Shown piece by piece: positions 32,990 to 42,126 of a stretch of 64,000 nucleotides of DNA. Origin of the DNA: Deltaproteobacteria bacterium (GTDB taxonomy: Bacteria > Desulfobacterota > Desulfuromonadia > Geobacterales > Geobacteraceae); the NCBI GenBank assembly GCA_009668975.1, contig SBEG01000002.1:178971-242970 (forward strand), given 5' to 3'. A model generated the notes under the pieces. It was not told the origin of the DNA. It was given only the letters and a program-made list of their open reading frames with translations, and made no database searches. Position 1 is the first letter of the stretch. Every line of letters begins with the position of its first letter. A program made the translations under genes and the position numbers.

Positions 32990-34321
32990 ATGTCTTTTGA
33001 ATCTCTTGGCCTGCGCGCCGAGTTGCTGAGTGCGATTGCCGCCCGGGGCTATGCTTCCCCGACCCCGATTCAGAGTGCGGCTATTCCGCTGGTTTTCGAG
33101 GGTTGCGACCTGCTCGCCGGAGCCCAGACCGGCACCGGAAAAACCGCGGCATTTGCCCTGCCGATCGTGCAGCTGCTTGGCGAAAAGGTTCCCGCGGAGA
33201 AGCGGCGAAAGCCCCGTGCGCTGGTTTTAGTTCCGACCAGGGAATTGGCGGCCCAGGTCAGCGAGCAAATGAACAGTTTCGCCCGGCGTTTGTCGCTGCG
33301 TTCAACGATGATCTACGGTGGTGTGAATATTCAGGCGCAGATCGAGCGGTTACATCGCGGCGTTGATATTGTCGTTGCTACGCCGGGCCGCTTGCTTGAT
33401 CATGCGGATCGGGGGACCGTGGATCTCTCCCGCATCAAGTTCCTGGTCCTGGACGAGGCGGATCGCATGCTTGATCTCGGTTTTATTGATGATATTCAAA
33501 GGGTCGCGGAGTATTTGCCGGTCAAGCGCCAGACGCTGCTCTTCTCGGCGACCTACTCGCAAAGTATCAAGGAACTTGCCGATGAATTGCTCAATCAGCC
33601 GCGGAGGGTTGAGGTTGCACGCCGCAATGTCGCCGCTGATGCGGTGACCCAGGCGGTCTATCAAGTGGAAAAAAGCCGCAAGCGGGAAATGCTTTCGCTG
33701 ATGATCCGCAAGGGCAACTGGAATCAGGTGCTGGTCTTTGCCCGCACCCGCTACGGTGCGGATAAGCTGACTGAGGAATTGCTCTTTGACGGGATCAAGG
33801 CGGCGGCCATCCACAGCAACAAGAGCCAGTCGCTGCGCACACGTACCCTGGCGGAGTTCAAGCGCGGCGAATTCCGGGTGCTGGTGGCAACCGATGTGGC
33901 GGCGCGCGGTCTCGATATCGAGCGCCTACCCCATGTGGTGAATTATGATCTGCCCCAGGTTCCCGAAGACTATGTGCACCGGATCGGCCGAACCGGCCGA
34001 GCCGGCGAGGATGGAATTGCGCTCTCGCTGGTCTGCCCGGAAGAACATTCCCTGCTGCAGGCAATCGAGAAACTGCTGAAGTATTCCATTCCGCGTCAGA
34101 TACTCCCGGAATTCCCGCAGTATGCCGCCAGCCGGATCGGGAAGCCGAAGGACAGCAGAAAGGCCAAAGGACCGGCAAAAACCAGAAAGCGCCAGGATAA
34201 GCCCACGGTTGATGCCGCTCCGGCCCAGGTCCCGGTCAAGAGTGCCACGCCACGCAGGACAAAGGAGCCGGCCGCGCGACCGCTCCCCAAAACCGGCCGC
34301 CGCGGGAGCCGAAGCAGGTAG
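32990..34321 (+). CDS. rhlE: DEAD-box RNA helicase, RhlE type
   Basis: This 443-residue helicase has the complete motif set: Q motif GYASPTPIQ (about 20-28), motif I AQTGTGKT (about 44-51), PTRELAAQ (about 80-87), TPGR (about 126-129), DEAD (about 154-157), SAT (about 185-187), [10 protein letters not shown] (about 300-309) and [10 protein letters not shown] (about 328-337). The C-terminal 75 residues are Lys/Arg/Pro rich, as in RhlE, and bind RNA non-specifically. It is involved in RNA remodelling (ribosome assembly or decay). Monocistronic with AAGGAG upstream. Confidence 0.95.
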   Translation: MSFESLGLRAELLSAIAARGYASPTPIQSAAIPLVFEGCDLLAGAQTGTGKTAAFALPIVQLLGEKVPAEKRRKPRALVLVPTRELAAQVSEQMNSFARRLSLRSTMIYGGVNIQAQIERLHRGVDIVVATPGRLLDHADRGTVDLSRIKFLVLDEADRMLDLGFIDDIQRVAEYLPVKRQTLLFSATYSQSIKELADELLNQPRRVEVARRNVAADAVTQAVYQVEKSRKREMLSLMIRKGNWNQVLVFARTRYGADKLTEELLFDGIKAAAIHSNKSQSLRTRTLAEFKRGEFRVLVATDVAARGLDIERLPHVVNYDLPQVPEDYVHRIGRTGRAGEDGIALSLVCPEEHSLLQAIEKLLKYSIPRQILPEFPQYAASRIGKPKDSRKAKGPAKTRKRQDKPTVDAAPAQVPVKSATPRRTKEPAARPLPKTGRRGSRSR

Positions 34322-34383
34322 CCGCTGACCGAGTAATGATTAGTTGTGCCTATTCTTCTTCTTTTGAGACTGGAGTTTTTCCT

Positions 34384-35739
34384 TTAAAAAAAGAGTTCCC
34401 AGGCACATGCCACCAGTTTCCGGAAGGTGAGTCTGCCCCTGGTGGAGGCCTGTTTGAATCCCCGGGTTGCTTCTTTTGAACGACGGTAGAACCTGACAAA
34501 TGCCTTGATCAAAAGTACCTGCAGATAATGGCGCTGGATCTGGGGATGACGGAAAACAAGATGCAGACCATCGTAAAATTTCCAGCGCCGGCAAAAAATC
34601 CGGTCCTTGATGTCTTCGTAGAGATTTGTGCCGGGATAGGGAGTCAGGATCGAAAACTGGGCAATATTGGTATTCAACCTGACCGCGAGGTCAATGGTTT
34701 TTTCCACGTCAGCCACGGTTTCGTTCAGGTTTCCAATGATGTAGCTGCCATAGGATTCGATCCCGTTCATCTGCAGCAGGTCCAGTGCCCGGACAACGTC
34801 GTTGTTTGTGGTGTTCTTGCCAAGGGAGTTCAGGGTGTCCTCATTGCCGCATTCAATGCCGAGATACACCGTTGTAGACCCGGCAGCCGACATCCTGGCG
34901 ACCATGGCCGGGTTTCTCACGATGGTATCGACCCGCGAAAAATTCCACCATTTCAGATCATAGCCGCGTTCGATTATTCCATCCGCAATCTCTATCACTC
35001 TCCGCGGCGAAAGGGTAAAGTTGTCATCCATGAAACAGACGGCACGAAAACCGTAGAGGTTATAGATCTCGTCCAGTTCGGCCAGCACCGATTCCGCACT
35101 GCGGCTGCGCCACCCGGCACCGAAGAAGTTTGAGGAAGAGCAGAAATGGCAGGCGCTGGGACAACCGCGACTGGTGATGATCGGTGTTGTTCGCCGGTCG
35201 CCTACCGACGCCAGGTAATGCTGGAGATTCACCAGGTGTCGGGCGGGAAACGGCAGGGTTTCGACATCGACCGGATCAGCGGCAGCTGTTTCGATGAAGT
35301 GGCGGCCGTCCCTGATCAGCAGCCCTTTCACCGCAGCAACACTGTCCTTGTTTCCGAGAGCGGCCAGGAGGTTGGTGAAGACCAGTTCGCCTTCTCCTTT
35401 GACGATGTAATCAACATGGCCCGTGGCAAAAATATCCTTCGCCATGAATTGCGGGTGGGGGCCGCCCATCACCACCGGTCTGCCGAGCGCAGAGACTCTG
35501 CGGGCAATGGCGAGTGCCTTGTCGGCCCTGGTCGTATCCGCTGAGATACCGACCAGATCGGCTTGCCGGATATCCCGGTCATTCAGCCTTTCGCCGGGAA
35601 CGGCAAGGTCACGGACGAACACGGTATGGCCTGCCTCTTCCAGGCTGGCGGCAACGTAAAGCAGACCGAGAGGCGGTAGACTTAAACCAAAGGTGTTGAA
35701 TACGCAGGAGGATTGTGGGCTTACCAGCAGGACGTTCAT
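34384..35739 (-). CDS. Cobalamin-binding-domain radical SAM protein
   Basis: The 451 residues start with a B12-binding Rossmann domain (about 1-140, with LPPLGLLYVAASLEEAGHTV and VVMGGPHPQFM), followed by a radical SAM barrel with C193-PSA-C197-HF-C200 for the [4Fe-4S] cluster. The B12-binding fold lacks an obvious DxHxxG, as in many class B radical SAM enzymes. The C-terminal 80 residues (HLVFRHPQIQRHYLQVLLI) match the BchE/HpnJ-like tail of DUF4070-type proteins. A methylation or rearrangement reaction is likely but the substrate is unknown. It is a single gene with a weak ribosome site, convergent with rhlE. Confidence 0.88.
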   Translation of the reverse strand: MNVLLVSPQSSCVFNTFGLSLPPLGLLYVAASLEEAGHTVFVRDLAVPGERLNDRDIRQADLVGISADTTRADKALAIARRVSALGRPVVMGGPHPQFMAKDIFATGHVDYIVKGEGELVFTNLLAALGNKDSVAAVKGLLIRDGRHFIETAAADPVDVETLPFPARHLVNLQHYLASVGDRRTTPIITSRGCPSACHFCSSSNFFGAGWRSRSAESVLAELDEIYNLYGFRAVCFMDDNFTLSPRRVIEIADGIIERGYDLKWWNFSRVDTIVRNPAMVARMSAAGSTTVYLGIECGNEDTLNSLGKNTTNNDVVRALDLLQMNGIESYGSYIIGNLNETVADVEKTIDLAVRLNTNIAQFSILTPYPGTNLYEDIKDRIFCRRWKFYDGLHLVFRHPQIQRHYLQVLLIKAFVRFYRRSKEATRGFKQASTRGRLTFRKLVACAWELFF

Positions 35740-36006
35740 CGCTAACCGCCGCTTTACCGTAATTTATGTTGACGTTTCGTAACAGTTTGTTGAAGTATCG
35801 ATCCCCGCTGACTCATCTCCGATCATACATAATTGCATTGTTCACTTTATGGGAAACCGTTTCCATCAGTTGTACATCGGGAGCAGTGTATCATCCGGAT
35901 TATTTATTGCCAATGATACAAAACAGGAAAGGGCATTTTTGGGGTAGAGTTTTCAAAAAGGCTGGATAAAAAATGCTTCCTCCAATGACCAGATAAACTT
36001 TTTACG

Positions 36007-36036
36007 CCCCGCCCACATACATGCAGGCGGGGCGAT
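36007..36036 (+). terminator. GC-rich hairpin at the 3' side of the membrane protein gene
   Basis: CGCCCCGCC-cacatacatgca-GGCGGGGCG is followed on the plus strand by ATTTTCTTTATTTC. The U tract faces plus, although the nearest gene end (36042) is on the minus strand, so it works best against transcription entering from the left. Confidence 0.65.
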
Positions 36037-36041
36037 TTTCT

Positions 36042-37577
36042 TTATTTCGGAATCTCGAATTCAAAAATTCTGCTCCCGGTGCCTTTTTCGTTGATCCGCC
36101 ATTCGCCGAGAACCACTTTTTGCCCATCCTGAAGAGATCGGGAAACCCTCAGGTGGATTTCGAGCATGGTAGAGGGCGGGTTGGGGAGTTCGGCAAAATC
36201 AACCACGACCCGGTTCTGTCCATTACGGAAGCTTTTACCGTTGAGGTTGTAATTATATTGCATGTCGGGTTCGCCCTCCAGTTTCTGGACCACGGTACCG
36301 TTGACGCGGACCTCACCGGTATAATTGACGGCATAGATGAAGACGGATATTGATTCCGGAGGGATTTCATCAGAAGAAAGTGCGCCGGAAGCATCGGTTG
36401 GCGAAGTCGGATTCGTTTCCGGGGATCCACCAATGCCAGGCAATCCAGGCTCGACAGGTGCCAGCGGACTGGCGAGTGGCGGGATAGCTTCTGGAGCCTG
36501 GGTTGACTGCATAATCTTTCCTTTTGCCAAAGGCGCCAGGAGTGAAAGTGCTCCGAATACGGAAAAGCCGGCAAGGGAGATCACCAATGCCGGTACTACA
36601 ATCAGACCGAGCAGCGAGACCGCCGGCCAAACGAGCTTGTTACCTACGCCGCAGGGGTACGGTATCTCACCCTTGATCTGTCGCAGGTTGCGGAAAATCA
36701 GGTATTGGAAAATCATTACATAGGGAAAGAAGGCCAGTGAGAGAAATGGCCCGGCTAAGGGGATAGCGCTGATGATCCCGGAAACCGCCCAGATCAACAG
36801 CAACCGGATCGCCACATTGAACCATTGGCCACGCACGTATTCCCTGCTTTTCAGGAGCGCACCCATCCCGCGTGCCTCATCCTCCACCAGCAGGAACTGC
36901 CCGAACACAAACCAGACTGAAAATATGATTCCCGGGATAATCAGAAGCAGATAACCGCCGCAAATGATAAAGGCGCTGAGAATCGATATCCAGGTGAGTG
37001 ACAGAATTATCCCCTTGCCTTTCTGCAATGCCCCTTTCAGGTTCAAACCGTCATCAACCACCGCACAGAGCAAGCCGCCTAAACACCAGATTCCGCATAG
37101 AAATCCCACCAGAACACCGAGCGCGATCAGTGAAACAAAAATGCCGCCTCCCGCGGTTGTCATTGACGCCAGACCACCTGCGAGAAGAATCGGTGCGATG
37201 AAACCGGCGATGCCGAGCAGACAGAGACCGATGAGGGTGGCAAAACGGCTTTTAAAGATCGTCCAGCTTTCCTGGAACAGTTCTCCGATATCGGTCATTA
37301 GGGGAGGAACAGGACGGCTACGCAACTCCGCAAAAGAATCCGTATTGGTCTCATTTGCCGCATCAGCAGACTGTCCACCCTGCGGCGCTACACTCGTTTC
37401 CTTGGAAATCGGGGAAACTCCCGAGGATTCCGTAACTGGAGCTTCCTCCGGTCTGGTGTAGATGAAGGTTTCCTGGCACTTCGGGCAGGTAACCTTGCGC
37501 GGCCCGTCAGGCACTTTATCGTAAGGAATTTGACGGGAAAAGCCGCAGTAGGGACAGGAAATTGTCACGTTGCTCAT
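36042..37577 (-). CDS. Zinc-ribbon multi-pass membrane protein
   Basis: The 511-residue protein starts at ATG 37577 behind AAAGGAGA; a longer frame has no support. Residues 5-40 form an MJ0042-type zinc ribbon (CPYCG, CPKCQ). A Ser/Pro/Gln-rich linker follows (about 45-100). About six hydrophobic segments (about 115-340) form a DUF975/YckC-like membrane domain, with two more near 365-390. The C-terminal 110 residues are soluble and beta-rich. No enzyme motif is visible. The zinc ribbon at the N-terminus of a membrane protein is a recurrent architecture in Deltaproteobacteria. Confidence 0.75.
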   Translation of the reverse strand: MSNVTISCPYCGFSRQIPYDKVPDGPRKVTCPKCQETFIYTRPEEAPVTESSGVSPISKETSVAPQGGQSADAANETNTDSFAELRSRPVPPLMTDIGELFQESWTIFKSRFATLIGLCLLGIAGFIAPILLAGGLASMTTAGGGIFVSLIALGVLVGFLCGIWCLGGLLCAVVDDGLNLKGALQKGKGIILSLTWISILSAFIICGGYLLLIIPGIIFSVWFVFGQFLLVEDEARGMGALLKSREYVRGQWFNVAIRLLLIWAVSGIISAIPLAGPFLSLAFFPYVMIFQYLIFRNLRQIKGEIPYPCGVGNKLVWPAVSLLGLIVVPALVISLAGFSVFGALSLLAPLAKGKIMQSTQAPEAIPPLASPLAPVEPGLPGIGGSPETNPTSPTDASGALSSDEIPPESISVFIYAVNYTGEVRVNGTVVQKLEGEPDMQYNYNLNGKSFRNGQNRVVVDFAELPNPPSTMLEIHLRVSRSLQDGQKVVLGEWRINEKGTGSRIFEFEIPK

Positions 37578-37972
37578 CGATATATTCTCCTTTAGGTGGC
37601 ATGCGAGATTTCTGAATTGACCGGCGTGTTGTGAGCCGGGCACAATCCCTGGATCGTAGCGTTTCTCATGATGTACCTTCTTGCCAGACGTAATGCAAGA
37701 GGATTTCAATCATATCGTGCTAATGCCGCTGCAACTTGAGCATTATCTGGCCTGCGGGTACGGTTTACCGAGCTGGGGCGCATATTTTCGGTTAGCAGAC
37801 TGCTTGCCAGTATCATGCGCCGCGGAACAATTATGGTTGAAGGAGAAGACTTTGTAAGTTGCGTGTTGGCGGAGGAACGGTATCATGTTTTCTATGTTTG
37901 TTTCTGAGCTGTACGAAGTATACTTCCCCGGGGTATTAAGCCAGATGAGCCTCTGCCAAAAAGGAGCCGAGT
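37578..37972. other. 395-bp region between divergent genes, no gene seen
   Basis: It must hold the promoters of the membrane protein gene (minus) and the DUF1810 gene (plus). An open frame of 78 codons on the minus strand lacks a ribosome site. No repeat family member was found here. Confidence 0.4.
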
Positions 37973-38434
37973 ATGACAAATACAGACGATCCGACCAAAC
38001 GTGAAGACCCCTTTGACTTAAACCGTTTTAAAAACGCCCAAGAAAGAGTCTATGGTTCGGTAGTGGCCGAGTTGAGAAGCGGCCAGAAAAGCTCTCACTG
38101 GATGTGGTTCATTTTTCCGCAGATTGCGGGTTTGGGCCGCAGTTCCACGGCTCAGCACTACGCCATCAAAAGCGTTGCTGAAGCCCGGGCATATCTCAAA
38201 GACCCTGTTCTCGGCGCCAGGCTCCTGGAGTGCACGGAAATCCTTGAAGGCCTCGCAGGGCGATCCGCTTCGGCTATCTTCGGCTATCCCGATGACCTGA
38301 AGCTCAGATCATCTATGACGCTGTTTGCCTCGGTTACTGAAGACCCTGATTCCCTCTTTGACCGGATTCTTGAGAAATATTTCGTGGGGGAACCGGACGA
38401 GCGAACGCTGGCGCTGTTGGAGGATCTGGCATGA
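37973..38434 (+). CDS. DUF1810 family protein
   Basis: The 153 residues match DUF1810 (family once linked to calpastatin): FDLNRFKNAQERVYGSVVAE, KSSHWMWFIFPQIAGLG and RSSTAQHYAIKSVAEARAYL are the conserved blocks. The family is small, soluble and of unknown function, often next to oxidoreductases. AAAAAGGAG precedes the ATG. Its stop overlaps the start of the aldo-keto reductase gene (ATGA), so the two are translationally coupled. Confidence 0.92.
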   Translation: MTNTDDPTKREDPFDLNRFKNAQERVYGSVVAELRSGQKSSHWMWFIFPQIAGLGRSSTAQHYAIKSVAEARAYLKDPVLGARLLECTEILEGLAGRSASAIFGYPDDLKLRSSMTLFASVTEDPDSLFDRILEKYFVGEPDERTLALLEDLA

Positions 38435-39270
38435 CAGTCGCTATCCCGAAACGGAAACTGGGCAAAACCGGGGTTGAAGTAACGATTCTCGGACTCGGCG
38501 GAGAGGGGGTTCTGCGCAGCTACGGCTCTGACCGAGAGGCCTATGATCTGATCAATCGTGCCCTGGATCTTGGAATCAATTACTGCGAATCGGCACGCGC
38601 CTATGATGGGAGCGAATCTTACTATGGCAAAGCCTTGCGGGAGCGCAGAAGCGAAGTGTTTCTCACCAGCAAATCGCATGATCGCACGAAAGCCGGTGCG
38701 CTGGGCCACTTGAAGCAGACCCTCCGGCATATGCAGACCGATTACCTCGATCTCTGGCAAGTGCATGACGTACGAACCCGTGCCGATATTGAGGAAATCT
38801 TTGCCCCTGTCGGTGCGATCGAGGCCTTTATCGAGTCACAAAAAAAGGGCCTGGTCCGCTTCATCGGCGTCACCGGGCATCATCACCCTGCCATTATCCG
38901 TGCCTGTATCGAACACTTCCCGTTCGACACCGTGCTCATGCCGGTGAATCCGGCGGAACCGGCCCATCAGAGTTTTATCGGTGAAGCACTACCCGCGGCG
39001 TTGGAAAGAAATATGGGCATCATCGGTATGAAAGTCTACCTGCGCGGCCTTGCCGCCAGGATACCCGGCTACCACGGCATGGAACCGTTCCTCCGCTTTG
39101 CGCTTTCCCAGCCGGTCAGTACGGTCGTCATCGGCTGCGACGACCTGCACCAATTGGAGGAAAACGTTCGATTTGCAACTGCTTTCCAGCCAATGACGGC
39201 CGGAGAATCAGAGGCGTTGGTCCGCCAGGTCGCGCCCTATGCACGGCAGCTCATGTACTACAAGCCGTAA
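38431..39270 (+). CDS. Aldo/keto reductase
   Basis: This 279-residue NADPH-type aldo-keto reductase reads KLGKTGVEVTILGLGGEGVL at the N-terminus. Catalytic regions are NYCESARAYDGSESYYGKAL (Asp/Tyr, about 50-69), TSKSHD (Lys, about 79-84) and YLDLWQVHDV (His, about 107-116). The C-terminal TVVIGCDDLHQLEENV binds the cofactor phosphate. The C-terminus is shorter than in classical AKRs, like the YghZ-like/ferredoxin-lacking subgroup. Coupled to the DUF1810 gene. A 120-bp repeat starts at its TAA stop. Confidence 0.9.
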   Translation: MTVAIPKRKLGKTGVEVTILGLGGEGVLRSYGSDREAYDLINRALDLGINYCESARAYDGSESYYGKALRERRSEVFLTSKSHDRTKAGALGHLKQTLRHMQTDYLDLWQVHDVRTRADIEEIFAPVGAIEAFIESQKKGLVRFIGVTGHHHPAIIRACIEHFPFDTVLMPVNPAEPAHQSFIGEALPAALERNMGIIGMKVYLRGLAARIPGYHGMEPFLRFALSQPVSTVVIGCDDLHQLEENVRFATAFQPMTAGESEALVRQVAPYARQLMYYKP

Positions 39271-39393
39271 TTCCGATTCCAGATCAAGGCCCTCTCTGCA
39301 TTGACTCGTCTTCGGCTGCGCAACATGCTCTTCAGTATGCCTCGCAGTCGCAATCCTCTCCGCTGGAGATCATCTTTGATCTGAAATTGGTAG
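39268..39393 (-). repeat. 120-bp dispersed repeat, copy C
   Basis: It begins within the TAA stop of the aldo-keto reductase gene (TAATTCCGATTCCAGATCAA) and ends with TTTGATCTGAAATTGG. It keeps CTCGTCTTCGGCTGCGCAAC and an extra AGTATGCCTCGCAGTC block. The remaining 217 bp to the next gene hold no recognised feature. Confidence 0.88.
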
Positions 39394-39610
39394 AAGGCCA
39401 TTTTCAGGTAAAGTTCAAGCTGCCACGGAAGTCTGGTTGACTTTGCGGGACTTTTGCTGCAGGCTACTTCGCCGTATTCGACTTCTTTACCGGGCTCCTG
39501 TCTGGTTCAGTATTGCTCAGCCGTCCGAGGGAAACTGTCTGAGCAGGAGATTCCGTTTGACCGGAATAGGTCGAGCACCTTCACCTGAATAAGTAAGAAA
39601 GGCAATTCCC

Positions 39611-40291
39611 ATGGCACAACCCTGGAAGGTTATCGAAAGTGTTTCCACCCTTGAAGGAATTCTCGAACTGCGGCAGCGGGGGGAGCGTGATTTCCTGATC
39701 ATGATCGGCAGCCAGGTCTTGATGAACAGCCTGGCAAACCGTTCTGAGGTCGTGCTGGGGCAATACGGTTGCAGTCATCTGACCGGCCGGCCAGGCTCAC
39801 GGGTACTGCTGGGGGGACTGGGGATGGGCTGCACCCTGCGCGGCGCCCTGGATACCCTTGGCGCAGATGCCCGGGTGGTCGTCGCGGAACTGAACCCGGT
39901 AGTGCCGGAATGGTGCCGGGGGCCGCTGGCAGGGCTTACGGAAAGTGCCGTGACGGATTCCCGGGTGACAGTGGAGATATGCGACGTTATGGCGGTAATC
40001 CGTAAAGCGGCCCGAAGCGGCGGTGCCGATCGCTTCGATGCCATCGTGCTCGATCTCTACCGGGGACCAGGCACTCACAGTGATCGGGTCAACGATCCTT
40101 TTTACGGCAGCCGGGCTATCGAGACAATGCGGACGGCTTTGATGCCGGGAGGGGTGCTGGCGGTGTGGGGTGAGAACTACGACGAAGGGTATGTACTGCG
40201 TTTGCAAAAAGCCGGCTTCACGGTAACCACGAAAAAACCAGGCCGGGGCGGACTTCGCCATATCGTCTTTCATGCGCGGTTGGCCGGGTAG
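39611..40291 (+). CDS. Spermidine synthase-like protein
   Basis: The 226-residue protein has a class I methyltransferase-type nucleotide fold with VLLGGLGMGCTLRGAL (motif I, about 76-91), RVVVAELNPVVPEW (acidic loop, about 99-112) and FDAIVLDLYRGP (about 144-155). This GGLGMG/LDLYRGP pattern is typical of spermidine synthase homologs that lack the full N-terminal beta domain. The aminopropyl-transfer residues cannot all be verified, so spermidine synthesis itself is uncertain. AAAGG precedes the ATG. It is preceded by a dispersed repeat and followed by a long palindrome. Confidence 0.8.
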   Translation: MAQPWKVIESVSTLEGILELRQRGERDFLIMIGSQVLMNSLANRSEVVLGQYGCSHLTGRPGSRVLLGGLGMGCTLRGALDTLGADARVVVAELNPVVPEWCRGPLAGLTESAVTDSRVTVEICDVMAVIRKAARSGGADRFDAIVLDLYRGPGTHSDRVNDPFYGSRAIETMRTALMPGGVLAVWGENYDEGYVLRLQKAGFTVTTKKPGRGGLRHIVFHARLAG

Positions 40292-40397
40292 AGCGCTGCG
40301 CCAGAATCACTCCTCATAAGATTTCGAGGGACTTCCAGCAGTAGCGGAAAAGAAAGAAATCTCCTAGTGCCATGAAACAGTTGTTTTTGCGCATGGA

Positions 40398-40469
40398 ACC
40401 CCTCCAATCCCCCCTTGACAGGGGAAACTTAAAGGCTTCCCCCCTGTCAAGGGGGGATTGAGGGGGGTT
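40398..40469. repeat. 72-bp palindrome at a convergent 3' end
   Basis: AACCCCTCCAATCCCCCCTT pairs with AAGGGGGGATTGAGGGGGGT over a loop of about 30 nt that also contains GGGGAA/TTCCCC. It lies between the ends of the spermidine synthase-like and lipoprotein genes and belongs to a widespread C-rich intergenic palindrome family. It may act as a terminator. Confidence 0.8.
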
Positions 40470-40489
40470 GATTTAGGTTTTACCTTGGG

Positions 40490-41113
40490 CTAAAGCGTTT
40501 CATAAAATGATTTTTTAAGAAACGTGAAAGAAGTTATGAACTTATCAAAGAGTTCAAAAGCGCTTGGATCGAAACTGCCGTCGATGGATCGCCACTGGTT
40601 GAGATAAAAGAGTACCACCCGTTCTCCGCGATAGCCGAATACCAGCATTGAGCGAACTTTGATTTTTTTCGCAGGATCATTGATTTCAAACGTTAGTGAG
40701 AGACCTTCGCCACCCAGTACCTTCCGTTTCTTTTTCTCTAAAATATTTTTTTGCAGCATGGATGCCCAGAAGTAGCGTTTGAGACATTCCTGGGCCCGGG
40801 TTTCCAGGTCTTTGGAGGTGCCGTAAGGATCCTCATCATAAGCAATGAAACTGGATGCCAAGCGGCTTTTGTCTAGGTCTCGCCGGTAAAATCCGACAAC
40901 ATAGTGCGTGAATTGGCTTCCTCTGAGCATTTCCCATTCGGAGGGAGGCGGCACAAACTCGTATTCGCCGTTGAAAATCATCGTCCCTCGCGGCGTTAGT
41001 TGGGGAGATGTGCTTAGTGTGGCTGCTTTCTGTGGAACTGCCACCCGCGCAGCACAACCGGCCAGTGAAAAGAATACACATAACAGCAATACCATCCGTA
41101 GATAAATTTTCAT
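40490..41113 (-). CDS. Lipoprotein of unknown function
   Basis: The 207-residue protein has a lipoprotein signal with lipobox SLAGC (Cys about residue 20). The mature part shows a compact domain: MIFNGEYEFVPPPSEWEMLR (about 45-64) and VFGYRGERVVLFYLNQW (about 155-171). No known family motif was found. Its ATG overlaps the stop of the Sec-peroxiredoxin gene (ATGA), so the two are translationally coupled and read-through of the UGA in the upstream gene should influence its translation. A long palindrome follows its stop. Confidence 0.75.
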   Translation of the reverse strand: MKIYLRMVLLLCVFFSLAGCAARVAVPQKAATLSTSPQLTPRGTMIFNGEYEFVPPPSEWEMLRGSQFTHYVVGFYRRDLDKSRLASSFIAYDEDPYGTSKDLETRAQECLKRYFWASMLQKNILEKKKRKVLGGEGLSLTFEINDPAKKIKVRSMLVFGYRGERVVLFYLNQWRSIDGSFDPSAFELFDKFITSFTFLKKSFYETL

Positions 41114-41670
41114 TTTCCTGGCTCCTCTCCTTCGCTATGCAGTTTTTTGAGAAAGAGCAGTATATCTTTGTAGTCGGGTGAACCGTCACGAACGTAGCGA
41201 ACAACGCCTTTGGTATCGATAATCAAGGTCCTTCTGGCAAAGGCCGGTTCATTGCCAATCATTACCCCGAAGCTTTCACCAAGATAGCCGCTGATATTGG
41301 AGAGCAGCGGGAAGGTAACTCCCAGATCTTTACCCCAATACTGTAATGTTGTAACATCATCTCGACTGACACCCACGACCTGGGTGTTGAAGCGCTCATA
41401 GAGGTAGAGGTTCCTCTGATGGCCCTCCATTTCCTCCGCTCAGACCGGGGTAAAGGCTGCCGGAAAAAAGGTAATGACCAGGTTGTGTCTGCCGTAGTAC
41501 TCCTGACCGTAGGTAATGAGCCGGTCCTGGGTGGACGCCAGGCTGAAGTTTATCGTCGGAGTTCCGATCAGGGCTGAAGTGTTTTCTTGAGCTCCTGCGC
41601 GAGTTACAGGACCCATGGCCGCGGCAATCAGGATCGCCGTAATCAATCTTATTCCTGCTCTTGTTAGCAT
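41110..41670 (-). CDS. Selenocysteine-containing peroxiredoxin, UGA at residue 77
   Basis: Read through a single in-frame TGA at 41440-41442, the gene encodes 186 residues. A signal peptide (about 1-27, ending AGA) indicates a periplasmic protein. The active-site region is ITFFPAAFTPV-U-AEEM, where typical peroxiredoxins have FTPVC; the UGA is precisely the peroxidatic Cys. Downstream conserved peroxiredoxin sequence continues: VVGVSRDDVTTLQYWGKDLG, VTFPLLSN, and ARRTLIIDTKGVVRYV with the catalytic-region Arg. A stem-loop follows the UGA. AAAGGAG lies before the ATG. Standard annotation splits this into two fragments. The coupled lipoprotein follows. Confidence 0.9.
41401..41442 (-). promoter_or_regulatory. 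UGA selenocysteine codon with candidate SECIS hairpin
   Basis: After the TGA (41442-41440) the RNA can fold as lower stem GAGG/CCTC at +13 to +39 and upper stem AGAG-gaac-CTCT at +23 to +34. The distance fits a bacterial SECIS, but the fold is weaker than in the thioredoxin gene and was found by eye. Confidence 0.55.
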
Positions 41671-41762
41671 AGAATCTCCTTTCAGTTTATTTGTAAAACA
41701 CTAGCGCATTTTCGGACTAATGCAATGAAGATTTGGGAACGGTAAAAAGATGATTTTCAGCT

Positions 41763-41963
41763 TTGTCCGGTAAGATTTTGCTTACGTCGCGTAGCGACGG
41801 TTAAATGGTAGCCGGGGAATTTATTTCCCGGAAATGAGCGGCAGATTTCACCTCGTCACGTACGTGACGAATGAATAAATGGATGTTTTTTCACCCGTGG
41901 GATAAATCCCACGGCTACCATCAAACGCCCCTACAGGGCTAGTGCAAAGACTTAACCGGACAA
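41763..41963. repeat. MITE-like repeat with GTCCGG inverted ends, copy 1
   Basis: The ends TTGTCCGGTAAGATTTTGC and GCAAAGACTTAACCGGACAA are inverted repeats of about 20 bp. The interior holds smaller palindromes: GTCGCGTAGCGAC, CCGGGGAATTTATTTCCCGG, CGTCACGTACGTGACG and CCGTGGGATAAATCCCACGG. A related element lies at 49951-50092. No transposase. Confidence 0.8.
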
Positions 41964-42126
41964 CACTGGATAATTTTCAGCTTTTTCCTGTACTGCTGTG
42001 GGAAGTGTCCAATACGTCATTCTGTCGACCGCGATGGATAACTATCAACTTTAATACTGGAAGTTTCAGAGGCATTCCATAGGTGGTGAGATGACTGATC
42101 GGGAATTATCATAAGGAGTTCGGACT

